Shown piece by piece: positions 24,726 to 32,556 of a DNA stretch of 64,000 nt. This DNA is from JAADEM01 sp965371855 (GTDB lineage: Bacteria; Bacteroidota; Bacteroidia; Bacteroidales; Marinilabiliaceae): the NCBI GenBank assembly GCA_965371855.1, contig CBDUZZ010000017.1, positions 1 through 64,000 on the forward strand, in the 5' to 3' direction. Numbering within the stretch: the first letter of the stretch is position 1; each line of letters begins with the position of its first letter. The position numbers were made by a program, and so were the translations under genes. The notes beneath the pieces were generated by a model that searched no databases, was not told the DNA's origin, and worked only from the letters and a program-made list of their open reading frames with translations.

Positions 24726-26054
24726 TTATTGTGCTTTTTTATAAAATTTTCCTGTCTGAAGATATTTTATCAAAAGAACCAATCCGTACTCAGCGCTTCT
24801 TTGTATGTTTCGTTCTCTTATTGTACCAAACGAGAACTTAATGCTCCACACTTTATCCGGAGTTGCTATACCAATCCAAACAGTACCTATCGGTTTTCCT
24901 TCGATTATTATTGGGTGAGTTCCCGAATGCTTTGATGAACACCTGCTGTAAATTACTTTTTCTTTTATACTACCTGTTGGGCCTGCTATTCCTGATGTAG
25001 CTATTGCATAATCTGTTTTTAGCAGTTTTTGCACTTTGGCAGCCATTTGCTCAACAACATCAGAACTTACAGCACCCTTACGCTCAATAACATCAGCATC
25101 AACACCTAAAACTTCTGTTTTTATACTATTTGCATAAGCAACAACACTACCCTTGTAATATTCAGAGCAGCCCGGTATGGAAGTAATAAAATGACCTATG
25201 GTACCACCGGTACAACTTTCGGCTGTTGCTATGGTAGCATTTTTTTCTTTCAGCAGGCGGCCTAATATTGCAGCAGGAGTTTCATCGGAGTAACCATAAA
25301 TATTATCGCCTATTTCATTATTCAGTTTTTCTACCTCTTTGTCTATTTGTTTTTGCAGATATTGACTGTCATTGCCATGTGCAGTAAGTCTTAACCTTAT
25401 TCTTCCGGGAGAGGGAAGATATGCAAGTGATATTTCTTCCGGTAGTTGTTCTTCCCAGTCTTGCAGACGCTCAGCCAGTTCAGCTTCAGGATAGTCGAAA
25501 ACCAAAACCGTTTGATGAATAATTACTGAGGAGATGAAATTCTTTTTCAATCGTGGAATGATCTCCTCCTGCATGGCTGTTTTCATCTCCAATGGTACAC
25601 CCGGCATCGAAACAACAACTTTGTTATCCCTGCTAAACCACATAATTGGTGCAGTTCCTACTTTATTCACAATGGGGTTACATGCCTCAGGTATCATTGC
25701 TTGTGCTCTGTTAAGTTCATTAAGTATTTTAAGTCCCCTGCCTTTCAAAAAGCGTTTTACATTCTTGAACATCTCCTCATTGAAAACCAATTTTGTGTCA
25801 AACAGTTCGCATAGAGTGGTTTTAGTAATGTCGTCTTTAGTAGGCCCCAAACCACCGGTTATTAAAACTATATCAACCCTTTTTAAAGCATCCGTAACAG
25901 CACTTTTTATCTCGTTAGCATTGTCGGATATGGATGTTATCCGGTTAATGGTAAAACCTTCATTATTCAACTGTTCACCCATCCATGCAGAATTAGTGTC
26001 AATTACCTGACCTATCAAAAGTTCGTTACCTATGGTTATTATTTCTACTTGCAT
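24726..26054 (-). CDS. cinA: CinA family protein (nicotinamide-nucleotide amidohydrolase)
   Basis: The product has 442 aa. The N-terminal MoCF-like domain has IGNELLIGQVIDTNS, TGGLGPTKDDITK and SMPGVPLEMK. The C-terminal PncC-type amidase domain starts ATAESCTGGTIGHFITSIPGCSEYYKGSVV and contains ATSGIAGPTG. CinA deamidates NMN in pyridine-nucleotide salvage and may also clear ADP-ribose. After SGIAGPTG there is an additional stretch of about 20 residues (with CSSKHSGTHP) before GKPIGTVWIG, where relatives usually have only a few. The insertion is close to the active site, so activity is uncertain. Confidence 0.92.
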   Translation of the reverse strand: MQVEIITIGNELLIGQVIDTNSAWMGEQLNNEGFTINRITSISDNANEIKSAVTDALKRVDIVLITGGLGPTKDDITKTTLCELFDTKLVFNEEMFKNVKRFLKGRGLKILNELNRAQAMIPEACNPIVNKVGTAPIMWFSRDNKVVVSMPGVPLEMKTAMQEEIIPRLKKNFISSVIIHQTVLVFDYPEAELAERLQDWEEQLPEEISLAYLPSPGRIRLRLTAHGNDSQYLQKQIDKEVEKLNNEIGDNIYGYSDETPAAILGRLLKEKNATIATAESCTGGTIGHFITSIPGCSEYYKGSVVAYANSIKTEVLGVDADVIERKGAVSSDVVEQMAAKVQKLLKTDYAIATSGIAGPTGSIKEKVIYSRCSSKHSGTHPIIIEGKPIGTVWIGIATPDKVWSIKFSFGTIRERNIQRSAEYGLVLLIKYLQTGKFYKKAQ

Positions 26055-26095
26055 ATGTAGTATGTTCGATTTATCTTTTCCTCAAATTTAATTTC

Positions 26096-26575
26096 TCAAT
26101 CAAAAAAAGCATCTTTACCCGGGTAGTAGTATTTTTTTTCTGCTATTGATTTAGGGAAAAGAAAATACTCAACAATGGCTGATGAGCATACCTGCCCTTT
26201 ATCGTTAATCAGTTCTGTTTCGATAATTGCTTTTTTCTCTTCCTGTATTTTTATAACAGCTTTAATAGTGATTTTTTCACTAGATATATATACCGGACGA
26301 TGATATGTAACATTCAAATTACTGGTTACACCTGCAGTATTACATTGGGTGTAAACAGCCCAACTGGCTATCTCATCATGCATTAAAGCCTGTATACCGC
26401 CATGTAACACATTATGATAACCTTCAAAATCCTTATTGGGTTTCCATTCGGCCATTGTAATCCCGTCTTTCTCAAAAAAGTTAAGGTTCAATCCTATTTT
26501 ATTATGAGGAGAGCATCCAAAACAGTGGTAGTTTTTGCCATAAGTCTCAATAAAAGGATTTTTTATTTTACGCAT
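26096..26575 (-). CDS. PaaI-type hotdog thioesterase
   Basis: The product has 159 aa. The hotdog fold is visible as HGGIQALMHDEIASWAV (with Asp/Glu as probable catalytic residues on the central helix) and VTYHRPVYIS before the final strands. The start CFGCSPHNKIGLNL is typical of 4HBT/PaaI proteins that hydrolyse acyl-CoA thioesters in the cytoplasm. It stands alone between cinA and the LysE exporter on the same strand. The acyl substrate cannot be deduced. Confidence 0.85.
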   Translation of the reverse strand: MRKIKNPFIETYGKNYHCFGCSPHNKIGLNLNFFEKDGITMAEWKPNKDFEGYHNVLHGGIQALMHDEIASWAVYTQCNTAGVTSNLNVTYHRPVYISSEKITIKAVIKIQEEKKAIIETELINDKGQVCSSAIVEYFLFPKSIAEKKYYYPGKDAFFD

Positions 26576-26633
26576 ATTTTTAGTTTATCAAGTTTTTAAA
26601 GTTAAAGTCTGTTTTTATTATCTTCAGATTAAT

Positions 26634-27275
26634 TTAACTAAAAAATCTACTTCCTCCGGTGTAAATAAGCCATATTGCAAATGCAGTTAGAAAAAAAGCA
26701 CAAGACCCGACCAATATTCTATAAATTCTATTTGTGAATAAGTTTCGACCTTTACCAATGGCAAAAGAGATACCTGAGTACCAAACCAAATCACCAAGTA
26801 TGTGGCCAATGAAAAACAATATAATACCTAACGCACCAAATTTAATAGAGTGCATAATATATCCTAGACCAATTGTTGCCCACCAAATAATCCAGTACGG
26901 GTTTGCCAGACTCATTAATATGCCTGACAAATAGATGTTACTTTGTTTTGACGTATGTATATCACTATTTATTTCCAGGTGTGAAAGAGACCTAAACATA
27001 CTCCATGCCATCCAAATCATTATTCCACCACCAACTAAGGCTATAATAATAAAAAATATCTCATCCTGAAGTAAAGGAGCCAATCCCAGTAACACACCTA
27101 TTATCAGTATAATCTCCAGCACTGCATGACCGGCAATGATTTTCGGCCCAACCCAACCTCCTTGTCTGGCACTCTCACTTATTGTTACAGTCAGTAACGG
27201 ACCGGGCATCATTGCTCCGCTGAATGCGATAATGAATGAAGTGAAGAATATTGTTAATAGTGGTATCATATTCAA
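26634..27275 (-). CDS. LysE/RhtB family exporter
   Basis: The product has 213 aa with six hydrophobic helices. The family signature is the first helix and loop, FSGAMMPGPLLTVTISESARQGGWVG, and NPYWIIWWATIGLGY in the middle. LysE/RhtB proteins export amino acids or related metabolites across the inner membrane. The substrate is not readable. It lies 58 nt upstream of the thioesterase gene and may share a transcript. Confidence 0.88.
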   Translation of the reverse strand: MNMIPLLTIFFTSFIIAFSGAMMPGPLLTVTISESARQGGWVGPKIIAGHAVLEIILIIGVLLGLAPLLQDEIFFIIIALVGGGIMIWMAWSMFRSLSHLEINSDIHTSKQSNIYLSGILMSLANPYWIIWWATIGLGYIMHSIKFGALGIILFFIGHILGDLVWYSGISFAIGKGRNLFTNRIYRILVGSCAFFLTAFAIWLIYTGGSRFFS

Positions 27276-27370
27276 CTAATAATTAATCGTTAAATTTATA
27301 AAAAATAAAAGAACAACTTCGATAAATATTATATTGCTACTATTTATCGTTGGAAATAGGAATTTTGTAT

Positions 27371-27400
27371 TTGTTTGAATTTATTTAAATGCTATTTTTG
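27371..27400 (+). promoter_or_regulatory. Promoter of the small zinc-ribbon-like gene
   Basis: TTG (27371-27373), 19 nt, TATTTTTG (27393-27400): a full Bacteroidota match. It would give a leader of roughly 90 nt before the ATG at 27498. Confidence 0.6.
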
Positions 27401-27497
27401 AAATTTCTTATATCTTACGATGAACAATAAATAGTACTTATTGTTTCAATATTATATTCATTAATAAAGATTGATAATTAAAAAGTAAATTACAAAA

Positions 27498-27683
27498 ATG
27501 GGAAATAACAAAGAGAAGTATTGTTTGGTATGTCAGAGAGACGATGAACAAATACCATTAATTGAATTAAGTTTCAGGGGAGATAAGTACTATATTTGTC
27601 CACAACACATTCCGGTTCTTATTCATGAACCTAATAAGCTTGCCGGTATGTTGCCTGATGCTGAAAATATGGAGGCAGGTTAA
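27498..27683 (+). CDS. Small Cys/His protein, putative zinc ribbon
   Basis: The product has 61 aa with CLVCQRDD near the N-terminus and CPQHIP in the middle, a CxxC...CxxH set that could bind one zinc. The remainder (IELSFRGDKYYI; LIHEPNKLAGMLP) resembles short uncharacterised Bacteroidota proteins. It has its own promoter and a hairpin terminator 42 nt after the stop, so it is an independently expressed small gene. The function is unknown. Confidence 0.75.
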   Translation: MGNNKEKYCLVCQRDDEQIPLIELSFRGDKYYICPQHIPVLIHEPNKLAGMLPDAENMEAG

Positions 27684-27724
27684 AAAACCGTTTCTTTTTT
27701 TATCTTGTTTAAGATTTAAAAATT

Positions 27725-27759
27725 ACAGACATGAAATTTTATTATTTTATGTCTGTTTT
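27725..27759 (+). terminator. Rho-independent terminator
   Basis: A 13-bp stem ACAGACATGAAAT/ATTTTATGTCTGT with a 6-nt loop, followed by TTTTC, terminates the 27498 gene. Confidence 0.7.
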
Positions 27760-27782
27760 CATTAATTTAACCAGATAAGTTT

Positions 27783-28187
27783 ATGTTTAAAAGACTCTAC
27801 GATTATGGCAGTCGTTACATTGATTATAAAATGGGCGTTTTGGGTGTAATTGTGATGGCCTCAATAGTTTATAGTATAAATTATAGCACAGATTCTTTAA
27901 ATGGTTCGATAACTGCTGCTCTGAAACAGGGGACATTTACATTCTTTTTTGGTGGTATAATAATGAAAGGCAGTGAACGCCTTGCAATAACAATAACAAA
28001 ACGGAACCTTGCTCTTATTGCGGCCTGTGTTATCCCTTCTGCGGTATCGCTTGTGTTAACATTTGGTTTGCATAGTCTGAAAGGTACTCCTAAACCTTTT
28101 GAATCAACTATTCCCACTGCCATTTTTGTTATACCATCTACTGCAGTTTGGGGTTATATAAAACGTAAGAAGATGGAGGAGTTGTGA
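27783..28187 (+). CDS. Small integral membrane protein
   Basis: The product has 134 aa with four hydrophobic helices (about 18-36, 48-64, 75-96 and 110-127). The cytoplasmic ends are basic (KGSERLAITITKRN; YIKRKKMEEL). It has no signal peptide and no known domain that I recognise. The short loops and the conserved-looking STDSLNGSITAALKQGTF segment suggest a real gene. The downstream DNA is the remnant of a minus-strand gene. Confidence 0.65.
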   Translation: MFKRLYDYGSRYIDYKMGVLGVIVMASIVYSINYSTDSLNGSITAALKQGTFTFFFGGIIMKGSERLAITITKRNLALIAACVIPSAVSLVLTFGLHSLKGTPKPFESTIPTAIFVIPSTAVWGYIKRKKMEEL

Positions 28188-28194
28188 TGATTTG

Positions 28195-28453
28195 TTAATG
28201 TGATAATGTGATGAGATTCTGGTCAATTCTCAAATAGATATCTACGTGATCTCCACAAGCACCGGTATAGCTGCCCACTATATCTGGATTATCCTTTAAA
28301 GAATCATCTGGGAGCAAAAAATTCTTTCTGTATCTAAAAAAAATCAAGAGCCTTTTCTGAAAAACCTCCTTCTCTTAACCCTGCTATTACTGATTGCTCA
28401 ACCAGTTTCAGTCTTTTGAGTTCTTCTAATTCTTCTTTGCTTACCACAGGCAT
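28195..28453 (-). pseudogene. NifU/IscU-like Fe-S scaffold protein remnant (frameshifted, truncated)
   Basis: An ATG at 28453 with a strong AGGAG Shine-Dalgarno opens a 39-codon frame (MPVVSKEELEELKRLK...) that stops at TAG 28334-28336 right after a T8 run (coding strand). Deleting one T restores a frame reading RYRKNFLLPDD..., then NPDIVGSYTGACGDHVDIYLRI, close to the NP-x2-VG...GxCGD-x2-xIYLxI pattern of NifU/IscU scaffolds. The coding similarity ends in an octamer repeat at 28197-28212, so the C-terminus is missing. It lies behind the TsaA-FmdE gene on the same strand. Confidence 0.6.
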
Positions 28454-28511
28454 TTTTTATCTCCTTTCTTAAATAATAATGGATATAGGGTATGCTCACA
28501 TCCAATAGCAT

Positions 28512-29615
28512 TTACTTCATATGTATTCCATTTCCATCTAACATCAAATATTCTGCTTTTGAACATTCTAAGCAATAATTATTACCGGATTTTTCATTAG
28601 TCCTTGATTTCATAACACTCTCTTTGCAAGAAGCACAAATAACACTTTCGTCAATTTTTGCATATTCCGGTATATGAATATCAATTTGTTGTACGGAGAA
28701 CATATCATTAAATTCAATTTGCAAAGTCCCAAATGCCCTTTCAAGAGATACCTTTTTAAATTTAGATACGTATTCAGGATTATGATCCTGTTCCACAACG
28801 ACTTTTTGATAATATTCACCAAACACAGGAAATGCTTCTCGTATCAACTGTTGCGATTCATGTTTTGAACATATCCTGATCCCTTTCCCATTACGCTTTG
28901 TGAGTGTTAAAGCTGTTTTTCCAAAATCTTTGTAAATCAGGCCATTATTACCAAATGAACAACCTGTAACAAATTGCACACCATCAGAAAAGCAATTATT
29001 GGTTTCGGTTATGGCCAATAAATCTTCCATGCCATCTGAATCAGCTTTCAATTCATTCATGGCAAAGGTTGCCGCCATAACACCCATTGCTAATCCCGGA
29101 CAGTAATGTCCATGTAATTGACTTGCTTTGAGTAAAAGCGAATCTAAATCTCTTTTTGCAATTAAATTATTAATTTCAATCCTGGGATTCGATTTTAACA
29201 TGGAAGCATGAACCGGATTAGTTTCATTTTCTGATTCAAAAATTGATGTATCACAACATTTAATATCCAGAACAGGTGAATTGTTAAGAGCATCCAGGCC
29301 TATTACCCTCAGGGTATTTCCTTTGACCTCCAATAATTTTACAGTCGTAACAGCAATGGAACTTGGACGATCCGGTTTTCGGGTGGCAAATGCACCTTTG
29401 TAATCGCCATGCAAAGTAGTACCCTTCATTTCATATTTCAAAGATCTGTCGAATACAAAAATGATATCAATATATTCATGCTCATCTATCCGGTACAATC
29501 CTTCCAGGAATTCATCTTTCAGAACAATCAGGCTTTCATGTCTTTTTATTTCATGGGGATGATCTCTCTCTTCGAATTTATTTTTTACACTGCCTATTTC
29601 TGTGAATCTTGTCAT
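28512..29615 (-). CDS. TsaA (TrmO-like) and FmdE domain fusion protein in the nickel-uptake locus
   Basis: From ATG 29615 the product has 367 aa and starts 5 nt after the ABC ATPase gene. Residues 1-130 form a TsaA/TrmO-like domain (EIGSVKNKFEER; RPSSIAVTTVKLLEV; GLDALNNSPVLDIK), a family that binds S-adenosylmethionine. Residues 155-300 are FmdE-like, with HGHYCPGLAMGVMAA and ETNNCFSDGVQFVTGCSFGNN, Cys and His that could hold a metal. The C-terminus is a four-Cys zinc finger (CASCK...CLEC). FmdE was named from formylmethanofuran dehydrogenase, but no methanogenic genes occur here. Operon context with NikR suggests a metal-handling role, which is inferred. Confidence 0.8.
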   Translation of the reverse strand: MTRFTEIGSVKNKFEERDHPHEIKRHESLIVLKDEFLEGLYRIDEHEYIDIIFVFDRSLKYEMKGTTLHGDYKGAFATRKPDRPSSIAVTTVKLLEVKGNTLRVIGLDALNNSPVLDIKCCDTSIFESENETNPVHASMLKSNPRIEINNLIAKRDLDSLLLKASQLHGHYCPGLAMGVMAATFAMNELKADSDGMEDLLAITETNNCFSDGVQFVTGCSFGNNGLIYKDFGKTALTLTKRNGKGIRICSKHESQQLIREAFPVFGEYYQKVVVEQDHNPEYVSKFKKVSLERAFGTLQIEFNDMFSVQQIDIHIPEYAKIDESVICASCKESVMKSRTNEKSGNNYCLECSKAEYLMLDGNGIHMK

Positions 29616-29620
29616 AACTT

Positions 29621-30388
29621 TCAATTTAATTTGGCATTTGGCACGATAAAGCAATTCCCATTTTGCCTTATGATATCAACTTTTATTCCATAAAGCAGTT
29701 CGATATTTTCATGTGAAATGATCTCCTTTCCTCCACTTGAAAAAATCTCCCCATTATTTAAAAGAATAAATTGATCACAGTATTGCAGGGCAAGATTCAG
29801 GTCATGAATAGCAATAATCACAGTTATACCTTTTTTGGATAAATTTTTTAGAATTTTCAAGACTTCAAGTTGATGTTTGAGATCGAGATTAGCAGTGGGT
29901 TCATCCATCAATAAAACTTGCGGTTCCTGGGCAAGTGCACGTGCAATAAAAACACGTTGTCTTTGTCCTCCGCTTAATTTATTGATATATTTTAAAGAGA
30001 TATCATTAAGGTCGAGCAATTGGATTACTTCTGAAACAATTTCAAAGTCTCTTTTAGAGGGTGACCAATTGATATGAGGTTTTCTACCCATTAAAATTGT
30101 ATCAAAAACCGTAGAGGGAAAGGTATTGCTTTCAGTTTGGGGGACATAAGCAATAATTTTCGCAATTTCTTCAGCCTTCATTGAGGAGAGATTAACCCCA
30201 TCCAAAAATATTTCACCCTCTTTATATTTCAACAACCCGTCAAGGCACTTAATCAATGTGCTTTTTCCTGATCCGTTTGGTCCAACAATACTTATCAACT
30301 CACCTTTATTAAAAGTATGATTTAGGTTTTTTAAAACTAATCCGCCATTGTAGGCAAAAGAGAGGTTTTTAATCTCTATTTTGACCAT
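29621..30388 (-). CDS. ABC transporter ATP-binding protein (FecE/BtuD type)
   Basis: The product has 255 aa. Walker A GPNGSGKST, Q-loop AYVPQTE, signature LSGGQRQRVFIARAL, Walker B VLLMDEPTANLD and the H-loop AIHDLN are all present. This is the energising subunit for a BtuCD/FecCD-type importer. It overlaps the upstream permease gene by 13 nt and is followed 5 nt later by the TsaA-FmdE gene. With the NikR-linked receptor and binding protein it should power uptake of a metal or metal complex. Confidence 0.92.
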   Translation of the reverse strand: MVKIEIKNLSFAYNGGLVLKNLNHTFNKGELISIVGPNGSGKSTLIKCLDGLLKYKEGEIFLDGVNLSSMKAEEIAKIIAYVPQTESNTFPSTVFDTILMGRKPHINWSPSKRDFEIVSEVIQLLDLNDISLKYINKLSGGQRQRVFIARALAQEPQVLLMDEPTANLDLKHQLEVLKILKNLSKKGITVIIAIHDLNLALQYCDQFILLNNGEIFSSGGKEIISHENIELLYGIKVDIIRQNGNCFIVPNAKLN

Positions 30389-31449
30389 AATCCCCCCTTT
30401 CTGCCTCTAATCAATAAATAGATAAATAGCGGAGCCCCAATAAAAGAGGTTAAAATACCTACAGGTAAAACCATGGGTGAGATAATTGTTCTGGCAATAA
30501 TATCCGATCCCAAAAGAAATACTCCTCCGAAAAGAGCCGAAGCAGGAATCAGAAACCGTTCATCGCAACCAATCATCCTACGTACAATATGTGGTACTAC
30601 TAATCCTACAAACGCAATAATACCAAAGAAGGAAACTGATACTGCAGTAGCAATTGAAGCAGTAAGCATGACCTTAACCCTTAGTTTTTCAACATTTACA
30701 CCCAGGCTTTTTGCTGTTTCATCACCACTGTTAAGAACACTAATGTTCCATCGATTGTAAATGAAATATATTAAACTTGGGATTATTACAATAGATAAAA
30801 TAAAGAACTCAGTCCATGATGCCCGGCCAAGATCTCCGAATGTCCAAAAGACAATAGAAGCCAGTTGTACTTCCTCCGCAAAATATTCAAGTCCTGTAGT
30901 TGCAGCCATAAACAGAGACCCTAATATAATTCCTGTTAGTATTAGCGTTTCAGGAGTTGCATCCCTGAATTTAGCCATCGTCAATATAATGATTGTACTC
31001 ACGAGGCTCCATAAAAAGGCAGATATGGTGATCAGGTACGGATTGTTGAATATTACGGCATCATTCGCACTGCTTTGTGTGCTTCCTGCTCCCAGGACAA
31101 TAACGGCGAAAGCTGCACCAAAAGCTGCAGCATTGGATATTCCCAATGTAAAGGGTGAGCCCAAAGGATTTCGTAAAATACTTTGCATAACAGTTCCTGA
31201 AACTGCCAACGCAGTTCCGGCAAGGATAGCCGATAAAATCCTTGGTAAGCGGATATTTAGAACGATTTGCCTATTCACTACATCACCTTCGCCAAAAAGA
31301 ATTTCAATTAATTGGATAAACGAAATATCCGAAGCACCCAATGTAATGCCCACAACCAGAGTAAGTAATAATATGACTGTTGTAAGCAGGATGAAAACCC
31401 TCTTATGTGAAGTGTAATTTTTATATTGCTCTATTATTGCGTGCTTCAT
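30376..31449 (-). CDS. ABC transporter permease (FecCD/BtuC family)
   Basis: The product has 357 aa with about ten membrane helices. Family motifs are RLPRILSAILAGTALAVSGTVMQSILRNPLGSPFTLGISNAAAFGAA and LVVPHIVRRMIGCDERFLIPASALFGG. Such permeases import iron-siderophores, cobalamin or other metal complexes and act as dimers with the ATPase encoded immediately after. The gene begins next to the stop of the binding-protein gene (31450). In context it is the channel of the NikR-linked importer. Confidence 0.92.
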   Translation of the reverse strand: MKHAIIEQYKNYTSHKRVFILLTTVILLLTLVVGITLGASDISFIQLIEILFGEGDVVNRQIVLNIRLPRILSAILAGTALAVSGTVMQSILRNPLGSPFTLGISNAAAFGAAFAVIVLGAGSTQSSANDAVIFNNPYLITISAFLWSLVSTIIILTMAKFRDATPETLILTGIILGSLFMAATTGLEYFAEEVQLASIVFWTFGDLGRASWTEFFILSIVIIPSLIYFIYNRWNISVLNSGDETAKSLGVNVEKLRVKVMLTASIATAVSVSFFGIIAFVGLVVPHIVRRMIGCDERFLIPASALFGGVFLLGSDIIARTIISPMVLPVGILTSFIGAPLFIYLLIRGRKGGLWSK

Positions 31450-32556
31450 TTATTCTTCAATATATTTTCTGCAACCTCCGGTTAATTCTTTCATTTCGCT
31501 AAAAACAGATTTTCCTAAAAACTGAGTATATATTTCCTCTGTTTTTTGAGTTATATCAATATCATGAAAAACTTCAGGAAATAACACCTTACCAATAAAC
31601 CATGAATTAATCAGAATATTCTCATAATTGATAGTGTACCAGTTATGGGGTAAAACGATATAAACATCTTTGTTCTGCAAAGCAGATAAGAGTTTGTGTA
31701 AAATAGATTCGCAATGCAAATCCATTTTCATGAGTTCAAAGCCCGATACATCTAAAAATATTTTATCCGGATTCCATTTTATAAGCTGTTCTTTATCAAC
31801 AAAAGCGTTTTCGAGCCATGCTTTTGGTGAACTGGTAACTTCTCCCAATCCTGAAGCTACATTGCGGGCGTTTACTAACCGGAAAGATGCATAATTGGGC
31901 TCAGTAGAGTTTATCCCATGCGACCCCCTGTAAGATATCCCCCCAACATAAACTGTGTGATTTGACGATCTTGATGCTTCAATAGTTCTCTCATCCAATT
32001 CCCTGATCGTGCTTCGAATATAAGATATCAATTCATTTGCCCGTTCTTGTTTATGAAACAACTCCCCCAAAAAAAGTAAAGCTTTATAGAAAGTCTCAGT
32101 GTTCTGATTGAAATCACCATAATTGATATTGATAACCGGGACTCCTGTTTTGTTTTGTAATGCGTTTGCTTCACCTGCCGTATAATAAGTGCAAATGATC
32201 AGATCGGGGCGAAGCGAAGCGATCAATTCCGGCTCAGGAGCATTTCCTGACCCAATAATTGGAAGCTTTTGCAATTCAGGATTTGCAAATAAGTATGGGG
32301 CTTTCCGCCTGCGCTCATTTTCTTCAATCCCGATTACCAGCTCAGTGGCTTTCAGGTAACTGACAAGACGCAATGCTCCCGCGCGCAATGCAATTATTTT
32401 ATTGACCTTTTCAGGGACAATAACTTTTCTTCCCGACATATCAGTTATCTCTTTCATCCCTTTTGGGATATCCTTATCTTTAGTCACTGCATTATTACAG
32501 GAACTAAAAACTAAAAACATTAATATGCCGGCAAAAAACGTTTTCATCATATACAT
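31450..32556 (-). CDS. Metal-complex binding lipoprotein (BtuF/FepB-like) of the nickel-locus ABC importer
   Basis: The product has 368 aa, or a few residues shorter if translation starts at the ATGs at 32550 or 32547, which overlap the receptor stop. A lipoprotein signal ends at FSSC (Cys20). The periplasmic-binding fold shows MSGRKVIVPEKVNKIIAL, LVIGIEENERRRKAP, DLIICTYYT and VYVGGISYRGSHGIN, typical of COG0614 binding proteins. The cargo would be passed from the TonB receptor to the permease. Nickel or a nickel-chelate is suggested only by NikR. Iron or cobalamin remain alternatives. Confidence 0.88.
   Translation of the reverse strand: MYMMKTFFAGILMFLVFSSCNNAVTKDKDIPKGMKEITDMSGRKVIVPEKVNKIIALRAGALRLVSYLKATELVIGIEENERRRKAPYLFANPELQKLPIIGSGNAPEPELIASLRPDLIICTYYTAGEANALQNKTGVPVININYGDFNQNTETFYKALLFLGELFHKQERANELISYIRSTIRELDERTIEASRSSNHTVYVGGISYRGSHGINSTEPNYASFRLVNARNVASGLGEVTSSPKAWLENAFVDKEQLIKWNPDKIFLDVSGFELMKMDLHCESILHKLLSALQNKDVYIVLPHNWYTINYENILINSWFIGKVLFPEVFHDIDITQKTEEIYTQFLGKSVFSEMKELTGGCRKYIEE

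Noticed and set aside
28512..29615. Methanogenesis gene suggested by the FmdE domain
   Set aside because: No formylmethanofuran dehydrogenase subunits or other methanogenesis genes are present; FmdE domains also occur in metal-transport contexts.
30761..31417. 218-codon plus-strand frame opposite the FecCD permease
   Set aside because: It is the longest antisense frame in the window, but it mirrors a conserved permease and the codon pattern supports the minus strand.
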